From contig NC_052016.1 in the NCBI RefSeq assembly GCF_015832195.1, positions 33,997,129 through 34,061,128 of the forward strand: 64,000 nt of DNA, read 5' to 3'. This stretch comes from Motacilla alba alba. Taxonomy: Eukaryota > Chordata > Aves > Passeriformes > Motacillidae. Below the pieces are notes generated by a model, which searched no databases, was not told the origin of the DNA, and saw only the letters and a program-made list of their open reading frames with translations. Positions 35,321-49,047 of the stretch are shown here, in pieces (the first letter of the stretch is position 1; every line of letters starts with the position of its first letter). The translations under genes were made by a program, and so were the position numbers.

Positions 35321-38300
35321 TGGAAGAAACACAAACCAATTGGGAACTTACAACGCTTTTAATAGCTGTATTTGGTTCCTCGGTACCATGAGGAATGGGG
35401 AAATCACTGAACATAGAATGAGACTTTGGGATCAGCTAACTCATTCTCCTCTCCAAGGCAGGATTAACTAAACCTAGCTCTTGCCAGATGCTTTTTGACT
35501 CGTATTTAACAGCCCTACAACCCTCCAGCCTACTCAGGAAGTGATTCATGTGTTAATGGTATTGATGTTGGTCTTCTTAGTGTGTTTAAGGCACATGAGT
35601 TTGGTTTTTTTTCCCAGTGGGAAAAGAGAACAGGTTCTTTTTTTCCCCTTGCCTTTTGCAGTGACCTTTCACCTGGTTGAAGCCTGTTGCAGTGGCTCCT
35701 CAAAGTCTCCTCCAGGTAGGATGAAAACACAGCCCATGCTTTCTCGCCTCCCACTGCAGTCAGTGGGGGCAGCTGAGCAAACCTTTGTGCAATTCTTTCA
35801 CTGTCTGTGATGGTGGTGATACAGAGGGAGTGGATAAAACCAGAACTAGTCAAATGGCATCCATGCTCTCTACTCACAGAGCTCAGCTGAGAGCAGTTCA
35901 CATGCATCAGCACTGAGGTGCCTTCTTCAAAACATCCAAAGGCCTGAAGGTGTGATTCTGCAAAACTGCCCTCATCATCATGAGTCACTGGACAAAGGAG
36001 CTGCTCGATTTGGACTCTGTTACCCGGTTTGAACCCTCTGCTGATATGAACCCTGGGATCTCTTCTGCTCTGGCTCTTAACCTCTTACACCACTGAGCTT
36101 CCAGGAAGGCTTGGACTGAGACCCAAACACCCATTCTGTGTGGGCATGTTCAGAGACAGGTTTTTGCAAGCCAGTCTTTGCTTCACCCATGGACAAATTT
36201 CATTTGGATGGTTTTCCTCCAGCCCCATCTGTTGTTGTGGCCTCACATATACAGTTCATGGCTTGTTCTTGCCTCCTACTCCTTGGCCTGCCAAAGTCCC
36301 ATGCCTGTTGCAATTACCACAGCCCTGAAGCAGCCAGGTACAGTATTCCCCTCGTGGAACTGGAAAACCAATCCTATTCATCCACAGAGAACTAGAACTG
36401 CATTTAATTATTTTCTGAGTTAGCACCACTCTTGAAGGTAGTGAAATGTCAAGATTTGGTCCCTGATTTCTGCAAGGCTGTATGGTACGGTAAACTTAGG
36501 CTGATTCTTTCTGTGTAGATGAGGCCAAACTCTGTTTATGACAGGACATTGTTCCGTATCTAACCTATTGCACAGGCACACTTCCTATCTTTAGTGTTAT
36601 TGTCTAACCCTCTTACACCCAGGTAACCCCAACAATATTGTAGTGGAGTGCAATATTGTCTTGCTGTACTCAGCAAAACAAAAACATGTTTGCAGGTAAC
36701 ATTTCAACAGCTCTCCTTAGAGCTGGAGCCTGGGGCATTTTTTAGGTGTGGGGAGGTTCTGCCTGTGGAAGGCTCTACAAAGCCAGTATGAGGCCCCTGC
36801 ACTGGGGCTTTTGTTGGGATGCAGTTGTCATTGCACAGGAGAACTTTGTCGTTCACCCCAGTGAATGGGCTCATAGAGGCTTTTGAGAGCAGGTGAGCAG
36901 TTTTCACAACCACAGCAAGTGTGTGCTGCAGACCAGGGTGCACTTCATGTTGGTGGCTGGGTGCCATCTCCCAATGGCAGTTTTTGGTTGTTCACTGATG
37001 TGGGGGCCACACTCAGTCCTCACCAACCAGCACAGCAGTGCCTCTGGCAGCTCAGCTTTACTGCGCTCAGCACTGAATGGCTTCACCTCCATCCCCAGAG
37101 CAGCTCTGTCACTGACCTTGGAGATGTGGTCAATTGAACCTCACAGGTCCCCACTCAGGCTGCATGCAAAGGAAACATCCTCAAAATCATAAATATCTCA
37201 TATATCCCTTCTGTTAAGGGCACAACTCAGAATTCCTGCCCTGAGATGGGAGTTTTCCAGTAGTGATCTGTGCAAAGGTCTGTGGAAACACCTGTGATGG
37301 GTTTGCTTTCTACATGGGGTGCAAAAAGTATGAGTCCTTTTGTGACTCTTATGAGTCACACCTCTATTGCAGAAATGCAGATGCCACTACAATCTCTCCT
37401 GATGTACACTGACCAAACACTGCCTGTCTTGTGAGGTTCCCAGCTCCAAATGATGAATTTTGAAGCTCCTGGCTGAATTTATTCTGAATTGATACTCTAA
37501 AAGAGCAGAAACTGCTCATGCATCCCCTTATTCCAGAAAAGGCTGAGAAACTCTTGGATGGTGACCTAGCCTTTAAGGTGCTGCTTTTGTTCAAAGGGTT
37601 TCTTACACTGAAAGTTTGGTGCTTGCTTAGCTGCTTTGAGCAGCATGAAAATCATGTGGATGTCAGAAAACCATGATGAGGATTGTCCACTTGGAAAATT
37701 TTAGGGACGTGACTTCTGTGACTGTGTGAATTATGTGGTGTTGCTAAACAGATGATAGATATGACCACCCATGACATGTCATTCCTCAGCTAGTACTGTG
37801 AAAAGATTGCTCATTGTGGGCAATACCCTGTTTTGATGTCTCTGGCCTGCATCAACTGTAGCTTCCTCAAGACTGCAATCAATTCCCAAGATTGCACAAA
37901 GGTTATGGACTGCCTCCAGACCTCCAGTTTGAGACCACTGCTGTGTGCAGGGGTATAGTAATAGCTAAACTGTATAATTACATCTGATTGCGTTCACATG
38001 AGGGACTTCAGGACCTTCGTCACATCTGCTACCAGTTAGGGCTGTGTAAAAGCAGACCTTTGGCTCACTGAGCTGTGTCAGCAAGCCCCTGCTGTGCTGT
38101 ACATGGAGGAGCTGAAATAAACTACAATTGGTAGGTGCTGTAAAGCCCCTCAAGTTTTGCTGTACAATGTAGCAGTGAGCTACATTGAGAAGGAGTTTCT
38201 TAATACAGACTTGGCAAGAGAGCGGCCAGCCAAGAGAATTTTGAAGCTGGCAGCCAGTAATCAGTCTGCATAAAGAAAGGACATGGGCTTGCATGTCTGA

Positions 38301-38608
38301 AGGGCAGTAAGGCCCAAAGCAACTGCATCCCACAAATCCAAGTAGCGGTCAGATCCGTGCGGTGATGATGGCAGAGCCAAACAACTCTTTGGACCCTGCC
38401 TGTTCCTTCCTGCTTCTGGACACCTTGCAAGCTTCACTACCTGCTGGGGGAAGCAGGCTCCCAGCAAAGAGAATGGAGATAGTCTTCTCCCACCCTGCCC
38501 AGTGCCACATCACTTAGCCTGACCAGCCCCATCAGGATCCCAATAGCTCTGGAGATGGGCAAGACAGAAACCCTAAAATTCCACCAAAGTAGGAATGTCA
38601 GATATCTC

Positions 38609-38639
38609 TTTTTTTTTTTTTTTTTTTGGGGGGGGGGGG
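38609..38639. repeat. T19-G12 homopolymer junction
   Basis: A run of 19 T is followed immediately by a run of 12 G, then more T/G-rich sequence to about 38680. Exact lengths are prone to sequencing error. Confidence 0.9.
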
Positions 38640-41600
38640 TTGGTTATTTTTTTTGGTTTTTGTTTTGTTTTGTTTTCCCTGCAGCAAACAAGCAGAATCC
38701 AGTCTTTACCATTTGCTTATGCCAAAGGGATGATGAGGACAGGGCAAAGCTGGGAGGCTGAGCAGCCCAGGTGTAATGGAGATGCATGTTATGCTAACAC
38801 AGAGCCCTGCACACACGGTGCCATTTGTTGAGCCGCTGTTTGGCCGGGCTCCTGCAGCTCAGCCGGTCACACAACAACCTCTCTCTCTCATTAATGCCAG
38901 ATTGGGTTCCTGCCGCCGCTCCCCTGCTGCTTTTAATTATGTGGCCACCAGCCAAGGACTGCTGGGGAAAACCCTACCCCTCAGTTTGGGTGTCAGCTGA
39001 TCCTAACTAAAACATATGGCTCTTGGAGGGGGGAGAGGGCATAAAGGAAAACAACAGAAATGGAAACAATTCACGGGAGAAAGAGAATGAAGGTCAAAGG
39101 TTAAAAGTGCAAGAATAGGGAGCCAGGAGTGGACATGGAGCAGATCACCACCATTTCTGCCCACCTCTCCCTACAAGCATACAAAGTGCAGAGAGAAATA
39201 GCCCATGGTCTAAAAAAACCTGTGGTCTCCTCTCTTCATCCTCCTTCTCCTGGGGCTGCAGGTGGTCAGTCTCACCAGGGCTGAGGAGGCTGCCAAGGTC
39301 TTGAGGCATAGTGGGCCTGGAGGTGGAGTAGGTTCTGGCACAAAGGCAGTGAGAAAAACACACAGCCCTTGGGGAAGATGGGAGGGGCACTGGGGCATGC
39401 CAGGTGCGTGTGTGCCAAGTTCTGTCTCATGCTGTAGAAGGGATCTGAGTCCAGGAGCCCCATAAACCATGCTGTGACCGTGCCTGTGCCTGCTGCTTCT
39501 GCAGGGTGTGGAGTTGGCCCATGGAACTATCAGTCCCGCTGTCTTTCAATATCTTCTGAGGGTGTTGGAAAAAGGAAGTGAGTGGGGACTAAGCACTTGT
39601 AGCTCAGAAAAGCGCCAATTTTGGTGACAACTGCCAGGACTGTTCTCTGGAGAACTTGGGTCTCTCTGCCACTTGCACAGATGTGGAAGATATACAATGG
39701 GGGCTGATCAAGGGCATTTCCCCTCTGCCCCTTGGTGGTTGCAGGAGACCTGGCTGCTCTGAGCTGGAAAGAAATCAGTAGCTGAGACAGCTCTGGGCAC
39801 CCCGGTGTCCTGGGATAGTACAGAGCATAGGCAAAGGGACACACAAGGCTGGTGCTCTGAGCTGCACTGATGTGGGCAAGGGAGGCTGCCGTGCAGGTCT
39901 CCACATGCCCCAGGTCTGCTCTTCAGCACATGCTGGGAGCAGCACCTCCCAGCCCCCCTCTCAGCAGCCCCCTCGCCTCACTGCACAGAGGCAGTGGTCC
40001 CTGGCAATTCAGAAATCCCAGTCTGGCAAGGCCAGCCAGAGGCACTTGCTGTACTGGGATATAGCACCCAGTACTGGGTGATATTTTCAGGGGCAATGAC
40101 AGCTGTGTTCCCAGGCATTTAGACACAAGGTCAGTCTGACCCTGCTACTCCTTCCTATTGCCCAGCCCCAGGCAGTTCCCTACACAGTCCCTCTGAATTG
40201 CTAACTGACCTCCAAATAATCTAAAAAATCCCTAACAAGTCCCTAAAAAGCTCCACTGTCTGCACACAAGGTCTTGGGAAGGAAGCAGGCCACCTGAATG
40301 ACAGGACAGTGGTGGACTTAACCACGACCAGCTGCCCACTCAGCCACTCTCATTCCCCCCACCTCAACAGGTCAGGGGGAAAAAAAATCCCCTTGTGGTC
40401 AAGATCATTACAGTTTAAAAAGAAAAGCAAAAGCTGCACATGGAAGCAAAGCAAAACAAGAAATTCATTCACCACTTCCCTTTGGGATGTAGATGCACTA
40501 CACAAGCTGCTGTAAAAAAAGTTACCTTCCTAACTCCATTCCTGACAGACCCAGCACAGACAGTAGACATGTCTTGTGTATTTTGTGTACACACTTGCGA
40601 GTGCTCACCTTTTTATTTTTATTTTTCACACTCCTGCCATCTCACTTGGTCCCGGGTCTGTCTCCCAAGTGATACCCAGTTCTTAAATGCCATCACGTCA
40701 GCTCCATCATCTATACAAGGAATGAACCATTCTCAGATATCCTCAACAACCTCAGGAGTGCTCCCACCCACAAATGACCATTTCCCCTGTGCTAGTTACC
40801 ACAAACACCTGCAAGTGGGCCATTACACAGTTCTGTGCTCATACACACCCATTTGTTCCTACCACAGATACAGCTCGGGCATGACGCTGGACCTCTGTGC
40901 TGCCAAGCTACTTAGCAACATGAACTCTTAACATAAATTAGGCTGACTGCACTGGTGATCAGCTCTTACAATAAAAATCACGTTACCTTCCCTTCTGGCT
41001 TCCCATGCAGACAATGTGGCAGCCTGGGAGTCATGTCAGGTCAAGAGATGTAGAAGTCTGAACTAGCTGCAGCTGCCTCAAACAGCTCTGGAAGGATCTT
41101 TTCCTCTTTGTTCGTTTTGATCCTCTTTTAATAGGCAAGAGTAACTGGTTTAAAGCAGCACACAGAGTCCCTGGGAAACCCACGGCTAGAGCAGACACTT
41201 GGCTTTGTCCGGTGCCTGGGCACCTCATGCAGAATGGGGACTTTGTATTTGCTTTTAGAAGATAACCAATTCATATAGGAGGTTCATGAATATTCAGCTT
41301 GCGCTTAGGGTTGGGGAGAACAATCCTTAAAACAAAGAGGCAAATTCTTTTACCCTTGATTTGGAGGAATGTGTTTTTCAGCCCAAGGGCTGCAAGTAGC
41401 CTGTGATCCAGGATTCATTAATGACCAGTGTTTTTCCAAGCCTGAGCGTGCATCACTGCTGAAAAATAGATGCAGTCAGCGAGGGCTTGGGGTTAATGTT
41501 TCTGGATGAAGGAGAATTTGGAGGTGAGTTCAAGGGCATAAGGAGCCAGGCTGAAGTCAGTCAATCTTGCTGTTGTAGCCTCTCCGGCTTTGTCCCCTTT

Positions 41601-44600
41601 CTGTGGCTGTACCTGCCCTGGGAATCTCTAGCAGAGCAGTCTCCCAGCAGTGGGAAGACATGTGGACATGTCTTTTGCTGCATAGCTACTGCAGTTATTC
41701 CTCTATGCAATGAAAAACAACCAGCAAAGATTCTGTCTTCCCCAAAGAGGTCTGTCAGCTGCATGCTATTCCCAAAGCTGCATTTAGCCTCCCCCCTCAT
41801 TTTCCTTGCACAGCATACATTTTAGGGCTTAGAAACCCTGTCTAGGTGTGGTAACAAACTACCAATAAATAATGATTACAGCTTGTTTGTCTATCTGCAA
41901 TGACTCTGCATGTGTTGTGAACTCAGGCAACATGCAGCTGATGAGCAGGAGTTTGCCATCCACAGTGACCTGGGTGCATTTCTAGGCTCTTATATTCATA
42001 GTTCTCCACACAAAACACTTGTTGGTGTTGTTTACAGGAATTTCCAAGTGAAATAGGCTTTCCTTGAAAAAGTGCAATAACCTTTCCTATTAAAAGTATT
42101 CCTTTGCAGTATAACTGTACCCATACTTGAGTTGTTGCTGCTCTGAGTGCTGTCTTCCCTCCCCTTCCCAACCCCCTTCCAAAATGATTACACTGGTAAC
42201 ACTTTTAAATACAGCCTTGTTTTCCTTGTCTTCATCCTCATGGGAACTGTCCTGCAATTGTTCTGTGTTGTCCAACCAAAGCAGCAGAACAAGTTGGGTG
42301 ACCCCTGTGTGACTGATCACCACCCTGCCATGGGGAAGACAAACAGTCAGGAGCTGGGCAAAGTGGGCACTGTCCGCACCAAATGAAGGGGATGTTATTT
42401 GTTTGGATCTCTGGCCTGGTCCCAGAACTGTTCCAGCAGTGCCAGGTGAAGGTAGTTGCTAACTGAGTGCATCAGCACTACCAGGCACCTGCCTGGAGCT
42501 GTGTGTGCAGGGAAAGAGCCTCTGTGTGGCCTCTCATCTTTTCCCACTTGCCAGGAAATGTGTACAACGCCAGCTCCAATTGACAGGCTCTCCTCCATGC
42601 TTCCACCTGCTGCCTTTCTTTTGCAAGCATGTCTGCTCCTTTCTCCCCTTCCAGCTTTTACCTCAGTACCTCTATTTTTTCCTTCTGTTCAGCTCCAGAT
42701 TTTCCATCCCATCCCCTGCTGCAACCCTCTGTTCCCCCTGCCTCCCTCCAGCCTTGTCCTTCCCTCTATCACCATTCCTCTTCTGTTTTTCCCAGGTGAG
42801 AGGCTGCTAAAGCTGTCCACCTGCTGACCAAGGGGGAAGAACAGGGATTACCCATGGGCAGCAGGTCCTGGTGCAGCAGAGCTCCTTTAGCCCCCAGCAG
42901 TGATGGAGAGGGCTGTCAATGTTATTGTTGTGTTGGCATGGCAAAGGTGGGAGGAAGGAGGCAGAGGATGGGGTAGAGGGGGGAAGGGATTTGAAACTTC
43001 AACTGCTCCTTTGTGTTTTCACCTCCTCCAGTTTATCTGGTGCCCTGTGGAATTTATGATCCTCCCCCCTGCAAGGAGCTGTTGTATTTCAAGGCACAGA
43101 GTGCCTTCCAGCCAGGTGATAGACCAGCGAGCCTGCTCTTTAGCAACCTCAAAGAGTGTAATGAGCAAAGCCAAACTTTCTCCCAGCAACAGTTTTAGGA
43201 AGACTGATTATCTCTCTTTTATGAGCGGGAAAACAGTGTCAATCCATTCCAAATTCCCGTGGGGGAGCTGAGCAATGGATACAGCCCATGATTTATTTAT
43301 ATGCTATTCCAAGGCTGCTAACAATCTCTTTTCCATTCTCCTTCTCCATGCTCAGCTGGACATTTACCTGACTTAGGGAGAACAAGGAGACTGACCCTTG
43401 TCATTTGAAGAGGCAGAGAACAGGTAAAGCAGAGGAGAACAGCAGCAAATACAGAAGTCAGACAGAAAGCTCCCATCTCAGCAGCAGGAGTTGCCATCTA
43501 GGTCCTGCTTTCCTCATCTGGCACCCCAGATGAGGAACTTTAGGAGTCTCAGCCTTATCTGTTTCTCGCCTGCCTCATTGCTTTGGTGTGTTGTGAAGGG
43601 GACAGGAGGCACATTTTGAGAGGATGCAGCCCATGTGATGGGCAATTGGAGAACCACATCTCCCAGAGCAGCTCTGCCAGTGATGGATTATACAAACAGA
43701 GCAGCCCCTCAGTGAAGCCCCAATGCTAGCAAGCATGAGGGGCAGCCCCTGACTCCATCACCCTGTGTCAGGTCACTGTTTAGGGTCCACCCTTTCCTCT
43801 CCTCCAGCAAGTTCACTGTGGGATGGGCCCCAGGTCAGCCCTGGCAGCAGACTCTTTCTGAGCACCTATGGCTTTTAATGATTAAGGGGCGCAGAGCTAA
43901 GAGGCACTGGGAATTCAAGATAAGCTCCAGCACTGGCAGCACTCCTGAAAGCCCCGTAGCACAGCTGGAGAGACAGAGCAGTGCAGAGATGTGGATTTCA
44001 CAAGTCCTGTGCAAGGCTTGAGGCACACCCAGCTCTGGAGGATGGAGCTGAGCCCTGAGCACTGGGGATGTGGCAGGCTGGCCAGAAGCCCTCTGAGGAA
44101 AGTGCCGATGCAAACGCCTGCACACTGAGAGAAGTACCAAGTGCCCCAGCTCCTGAAGTGGGTGCACAGTTGCAAGGTATAACGTGCTCCCGGTGGCTCC
44201 ATGCCCTTTGCCAGCTCAGCCAGGGGTGGAAGGACACAGAGCTCAGACAAGCAGGATGCCTCGCAGATATTACTTTTTCCAAATATCACCAACCCAGTCT
44301 GCTTCACCTGCACCCTTGGGGTGGCTTTTATTGCTGTGGCACAAAATGCAGCTGCACCAGGCTGCTGTGTGCAGCCTGAGAGCCCTTTGCTTCCACAGGT
44401 CGCCCCGGGGCACCCTGCAAGCCTCCCTTTCTGTATGCAGCCTGAGGGCCCACCCCTCCTCTCTGCCTGGGCATGGCCTGTGCCTTCAGGCAGGGGTAGG
44501 AAGCTACAAGACTGTTAACTCCCTCCTCCCTGTCCCAAGAGATAAAGGCACAGATGCATTCGAGCCAGGCAAAGCCTCCTGGCAGCTGAGATGCACACTG

Positions 44601-46083
44601 GCTGCTTGACAGGAGTGGCCTCCTCTGTGTATTACCCGGCACTCCAGATGTGTGTCTTCCTCCTGGCTGCTAAACTTCAGAGGTCAAGCTGCTACCTGTG
44701 AGATTCAGCTCTTGCTGTGACTTTCTTACACATGGCTCTCAGTTACTATGACAGGGACACAAAATATGGAAACTTATTTCATTTGCATTTATTTTTGTAT
44801 TTATAATTATAAAATATGAAAGGCCCATTGTTCCATAATCTCTGACACAGCAGTACTGACATCCTCTCAGTGGGATTTGCAACAGGATAGGCTGGACGTT
44901 TATTGGATCAATTTCAGCTCGCCTTCTTCATGCTCTGCCACAGCTTCTCCGGTTACCACAGGTAGATGTGCTGAAACCCAGAGCAGTAATGCACACCGTG
45001 CCTTCTGCTGTCCTTGCTGGTGGGATAGGGAGAAGGAATGCCACCTGGAAAGGCTCCTCCACCTCTGCTGTCATAGAGAAGTCACGCAGGCCTTGGTGCT
45101 GAGACCTGCAACTCAATCTGTGGACATGACCTTTTGGTAAATCAAGCTGAGTGTCCCAAGTTTCTAATTCTTGTGCATTATTAATGTCTTGCTCAGGAAT
45201 TAATGTGGGTCAGGCTCTGCTTATGGGCCCATGTGTGCATTTCAAGTGTAAGTTTATCCAGAATTCAGAGATGGATAAAGGCAGGATTTTGGCTCAGTCT
45301 TTTTTAGAAAAAGACTATGAAGTAATGACCCAGTGACAAGTATCCTCTTTGATTTGGTTTCTATTCTCTCACCAGGGAAATTGTTCATCTAGGGCCACAG
45401 CGAGTCTTATGTAGGGGCCAGGACTCAGACTTATGTTTGCACTATATCAGGATAAAGTCTTGGGGAGGTGAGCAAAAATTTTAAGAGAAATGAGCAAACT
45501 GGGCAGAGGGCTCAGAAAACATGACCTCCGAGGAAGATGTGGTAGACTCCATCATTTCCTCCAGGCACAACTGTAGAAGTTGTGATGCATTATTCTCCGT
45601 GTCCGTGGATGCAAGGCAGGCCTGACTTGATTTACAATAAAGGGGATTTATGGTAGGCAGAGGAGCAACATGGCAATATTTTCAAGTTTTTAAGGATTGC
45701 TAGTCTTCCAGTAAGTACCCACAGTCAGTGCTGCTGGGCTACCACCCATCGGTCTTTAAAACCTGTCTCCACAGTCGAGGGAGGGTGAGGTATCCTGGAT
45801 CTCAGAGCAATGGGAGGCTTAGATCACCATGAGCTAATCGGTGAGGCAATTGGGCATGGCCCATGGCCTTTTTGGAAGAAGGCTTTTAGGAATGCATTCA
45901 ATCAGCATCCCCTTCATACAGCTGGGTGGGGCTGGGTGACAACAGCCAGAGTTCTCAGGGCTAAACTGCAGGAGAAAATGTGGAGGGAACCTTGTATAGG
46001 AGCAAGCGCATGGTGCAGTTGGGAACTACAGTTTTCCACTTAGGATATAGCTGGAGTTTCTTAGGCTCTGTGATGAATATCCT

Positions 46084-46275
46084 TATAGTGGATATTTTTG
46101 CTTCCGATGAAGGAGGAATGATGAGGAGGACTCCACTGATATCAGAAAGCTAATTAATTACTTTATTATATTGAATTATTCTATACATCTAAAACTGAAC
46201 CTGCCAAGCACTCAACTCTGCACACAACTGCACACCAACTGCACTGAATCTCGTGACTGTCCCCCAACAGTCCCG

Positions 46276-46306
<31 letters not shown>

Positions 46307-46510
46307 GCCCTGATAGGCCAAGGAAACAAAACACCATGACTTTGGGTAAACAATCTCCATATTTCATTCTACTTCTGCACGACACAGACGCAGCAAATGA
46401 GATAAGAATTGTGTTTTTCCTTTCTCTGGGGTTCAGAGAATGTGAATCTCAGAAATCCTTGGGAAGAATTGTGCCTTGCTTTTCTTTGGGAGGAGAAATG
46501 TGGGGCTACA
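46084..46510 (-). mobile_element. Solo LTR of an endogenous retrovirus, reverse orientation
   Basis: The segment starts TATAG and ends CTACA, a degenerate TGTAG/CTACA terminal inverted repeat. It is flanked by TATCCT (46078-46083) and AATCCT (46511-46516), a probable 6-bp target duplication with one mismatch, a length typical of ERVK-class insertions. TTTATT at 46162-46167 is an AATAAA on the minus strand, near the LTR 3' end. Blocks such as GCAAATGAGATAAGAATTG are familiar from songbird LTRs. A CA microsatellite has grown inside it. No internal viral sequence flanks it. Confidence 0.75.
46276..46303. repeat. (AC)14 microsatellite inside the LTR
   Basis: Fourteen perfect AC units lie within the reverse-oriented LTR. 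The short CA stretch in the parent LTR probably seeded the expansion. Confidence 0.95.
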
Positions 46511-46516
46511 AATCCT

Positions 46517-48613
46517 CATCAATTAGTACATGGTGTTTGAGACTTAAGTATGGCTAAAAGCAGGGCAATGCCTGTGAAGTTTACAGCTTGATCTCCTTCA
46601 CAGCTCAGGCCTAAACCCTACCCTTTGGATCAAACGTTTCTTTCTCTTTCAGATGTTGGGCAGAAATCTAGTCTTGCAATCCAGCTGGTGTAAAGTGTAG
46701 TAAGAGTGAGTAACATTGCAGCTACACAGTGCTAAGCACAAAATTAGGTGCAGTACTTGGATTACCTTTTTTTTTTTATTACACTACAGTGTTCCTTCAA
46801 GGCATTCCCTTTTATAGAGGCAAACCCAGTCCATACTCATTAACTCAAATGGACTGACAGCAAGGAGCTTGGCTTTCCTGTCCCAACTACCTCAGACAAA
46901 CAGAAAATAATCCTGTATCAACAGAGACACAAGCACTGCATGCCAACAGGAACCAGAGGTGTAACCTGCATCCACTTCCATGGTTGTTTTCCGTCCCAGC
47001 CTTCCCTGACCATTACATTTCCTAATGGCATTGCATCTGCAAGAGACATTTTGCAACCTACTGCCCTGTTTCTGAGCAATGAGGCTCCACATAGCATAAC
47101 AGGAGATTGGAAATGTAAAGAGTTAACAGCACAAGATTGAATACTAGTCATGGCCAGGTCCCTCTGCAGTCCTGAGGAGCTTCAGGTGAAGAAAGGGAGC
47201 TGCCATCTTTTAACTGTATTCCAGCTTGCCACACCTGCCTCATGGCACCCTGCCTGGTGGCACCCTCCCCATATCTGATCACACACCCTTCCTTGTCCTG
47301 TGACCTTTTTTTTCTTCCTTGCCATATTATAGGGTGATTTCAGGATTGCTGGATGTCCACAGAGCACAAAGGCACCTGTGTTTTGCTGTCAAGGACTCTG
47401 GAAATGCTGCTAGAATCTAGCTGACGCCCCCACTGCTGCCTGTGTTGGCAATATTAACAAAAAGTTATTTTCAAAACTGAAGTGAAGAGACAACTCCCTG
47501 ATTGGAAGAGCAATAAAAAAAAAAAATCTCAGTCCTTTTTTACCCTCACAATTTTTTCTTTTCTCCCCCAGTCCCCCCCTACATCTCAGGGGGTTATGCC
47601 CTTTTATCACCATGTCTGTTCTCTGTCTCATGGAAGAGGTAAAAACCCCAGCATGACAAATCCATCTTTCTTAGGGTGGAAGCTCTCCCAAAAGCCTTTG
47701 CACACTGGTGAAATCCTATACCTCAGAGAACCACCCACCTCACTCATGCTAAAATCATTGCTTGAAAGATCACATAAAACAATGTTATGCAATTCTCAGA
47801 ACACCAAATATCCCCCTTGTTTATAGTATATACACTTGCAACAATAAACCTCCCTTTTGAACTGCATTGGTCAATATAGATTTAAAAGGCTTTTCCTATT
47901 TCAGCCAACATCTCAATTTGTTGTTTAAGCATTCAGTGCTTTGGCTTGAGAGGAGATGGTTGAGTGACTTCCTTGAGGAGTAGGTGATTAGGTTTGCAAA
48001 AACTTCTCTAGTGTGGCTCTCTGAGAGGTGGCACTGCTCTAAATTTTTAATGCCAGCTTCTTCCTCTATACATTCACCTACGTCAAGAAGCCTATGTTTT
48101 GAGTTTGTAAGTTTACCTGGAAAATGTTGCCTCAAAAGTTAAGGAAGAGAATAAAGGCTATTTCTTCAAGCTGCCAAGCAAGATTTTTAAAGTATTTGTA
48201 ACATTTGAAAGGCCCTTTCTGCAATAGGTCCAGCCTATAAAGGCCAGCAGCAGAGCACCAACCCCTTGCAAGCAATCCCCTCCATGCCCATTACAGCCCC
48301 TTAGGTCAGTCAGCAGAAAGAATGTTTTTCTGCAGTGCCCAGGGCACTACATCAGCCACCAGAAGCCATAGATTTCTCTAAGCTCTCTCCCTGATGGCCA
48401 GGAGAGCCAGACAAGCTCAAGCTGGGGGACAGATGCTGGGCAGGTGCACTGCCCGAGCCATCCTAGTCCTGCCAGTCAGCAGCAGCCTGAGCTCCTCCAA
48501 GGGCCACCAGAGCTGCTCAGCTCGGGGTGGACTGAGACACGAGGGGAACCCTCTGCCCCATTGCCCAGTCTGGCTGGCCAGTGTGGAGGTTTTGGCTTCT
48601 CCATCACCCAGCT
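46517..48613. other. Intergenic, no gene recognised
   Basis: No exon or named repeat. Short T-rich (46770-46779), T8 (47307-47314) and A-rich (47515-47526) runs occur. Confidence 0.5.
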
Positions 48614-49047
48614 GCATGGAATCACACGATATGCTGAGTGGGAAGGGACCCACCATGATCATGGAGTCCAGCTCCAGGCCCTGCACAGGACCACCCCCAA
48701 GAGTCACATCAAATGCCCAAGAGCATTGTCCAAACACTTCTTGAACTCTGTCAGGCTTGAAGCTGTGATCACTTCCCTGGGGAGCCTATTCCAGTGCTCA
48801 GTCACCCTCAGGGTGAAGAACATTTTCCAAATATCCAACCATCCAGCCTGAAACTCCCCTGACTCAGCTTCAGGCCATTCCCTCCGGCCCTGTCACTCCC
48901 ACCACAGAGAAGAGATCAGTGTTCCTTTATTGCAGTGTTCCTTTATTCCTTCATTGCAGCGACCAAAACCCGCACACAATATTCCAGGTCAGATCCCTGT
49001 AAATTCAGCTAGAGAAGAGCTGATCCCCTCTAGATCTTGCCCAGTCT
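48614..49047 (-). mobile_element. CR1 LINE 3' region, antisense
   Basis: The + strand reads as reverse-complement CR1: GGAATCACACGATATG, then GGAAGGGACCCACCATGATC, CATTGTCCAAACACTTCTTG, TCCCTGGGGAGCCTATTCCA and TTCAGGCCATTCCCTCCGG, ending near CACAGAGAAGAGATCAGTG. After a short partly duplicated interruption (48919-48955), CR1-like sequence resumes with AAAACCCGCACACAATATTC to about 49047, so a piece between has been lost. Few indels are seen, so this is probably the youngest CR1 here. Confidence 0.9.

Larger units (their letters stand above)
32426..46083. other. Intergenic, no gene recognised
   Basis: This 13.6-kb stretch has only simple repeats that I can name (listed separately) and short chance frames. 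Two parts look compositionally like conserved non-coding sequence: 38820-38960, with ATTAATG and TTTTAATTATG words, and 41260-41480. An octamer ATTTGCAT occurs at 44781-44788 within an AT-rich block. None of this can be confirmed without alignment to other genomes. Confidence 0.5.
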
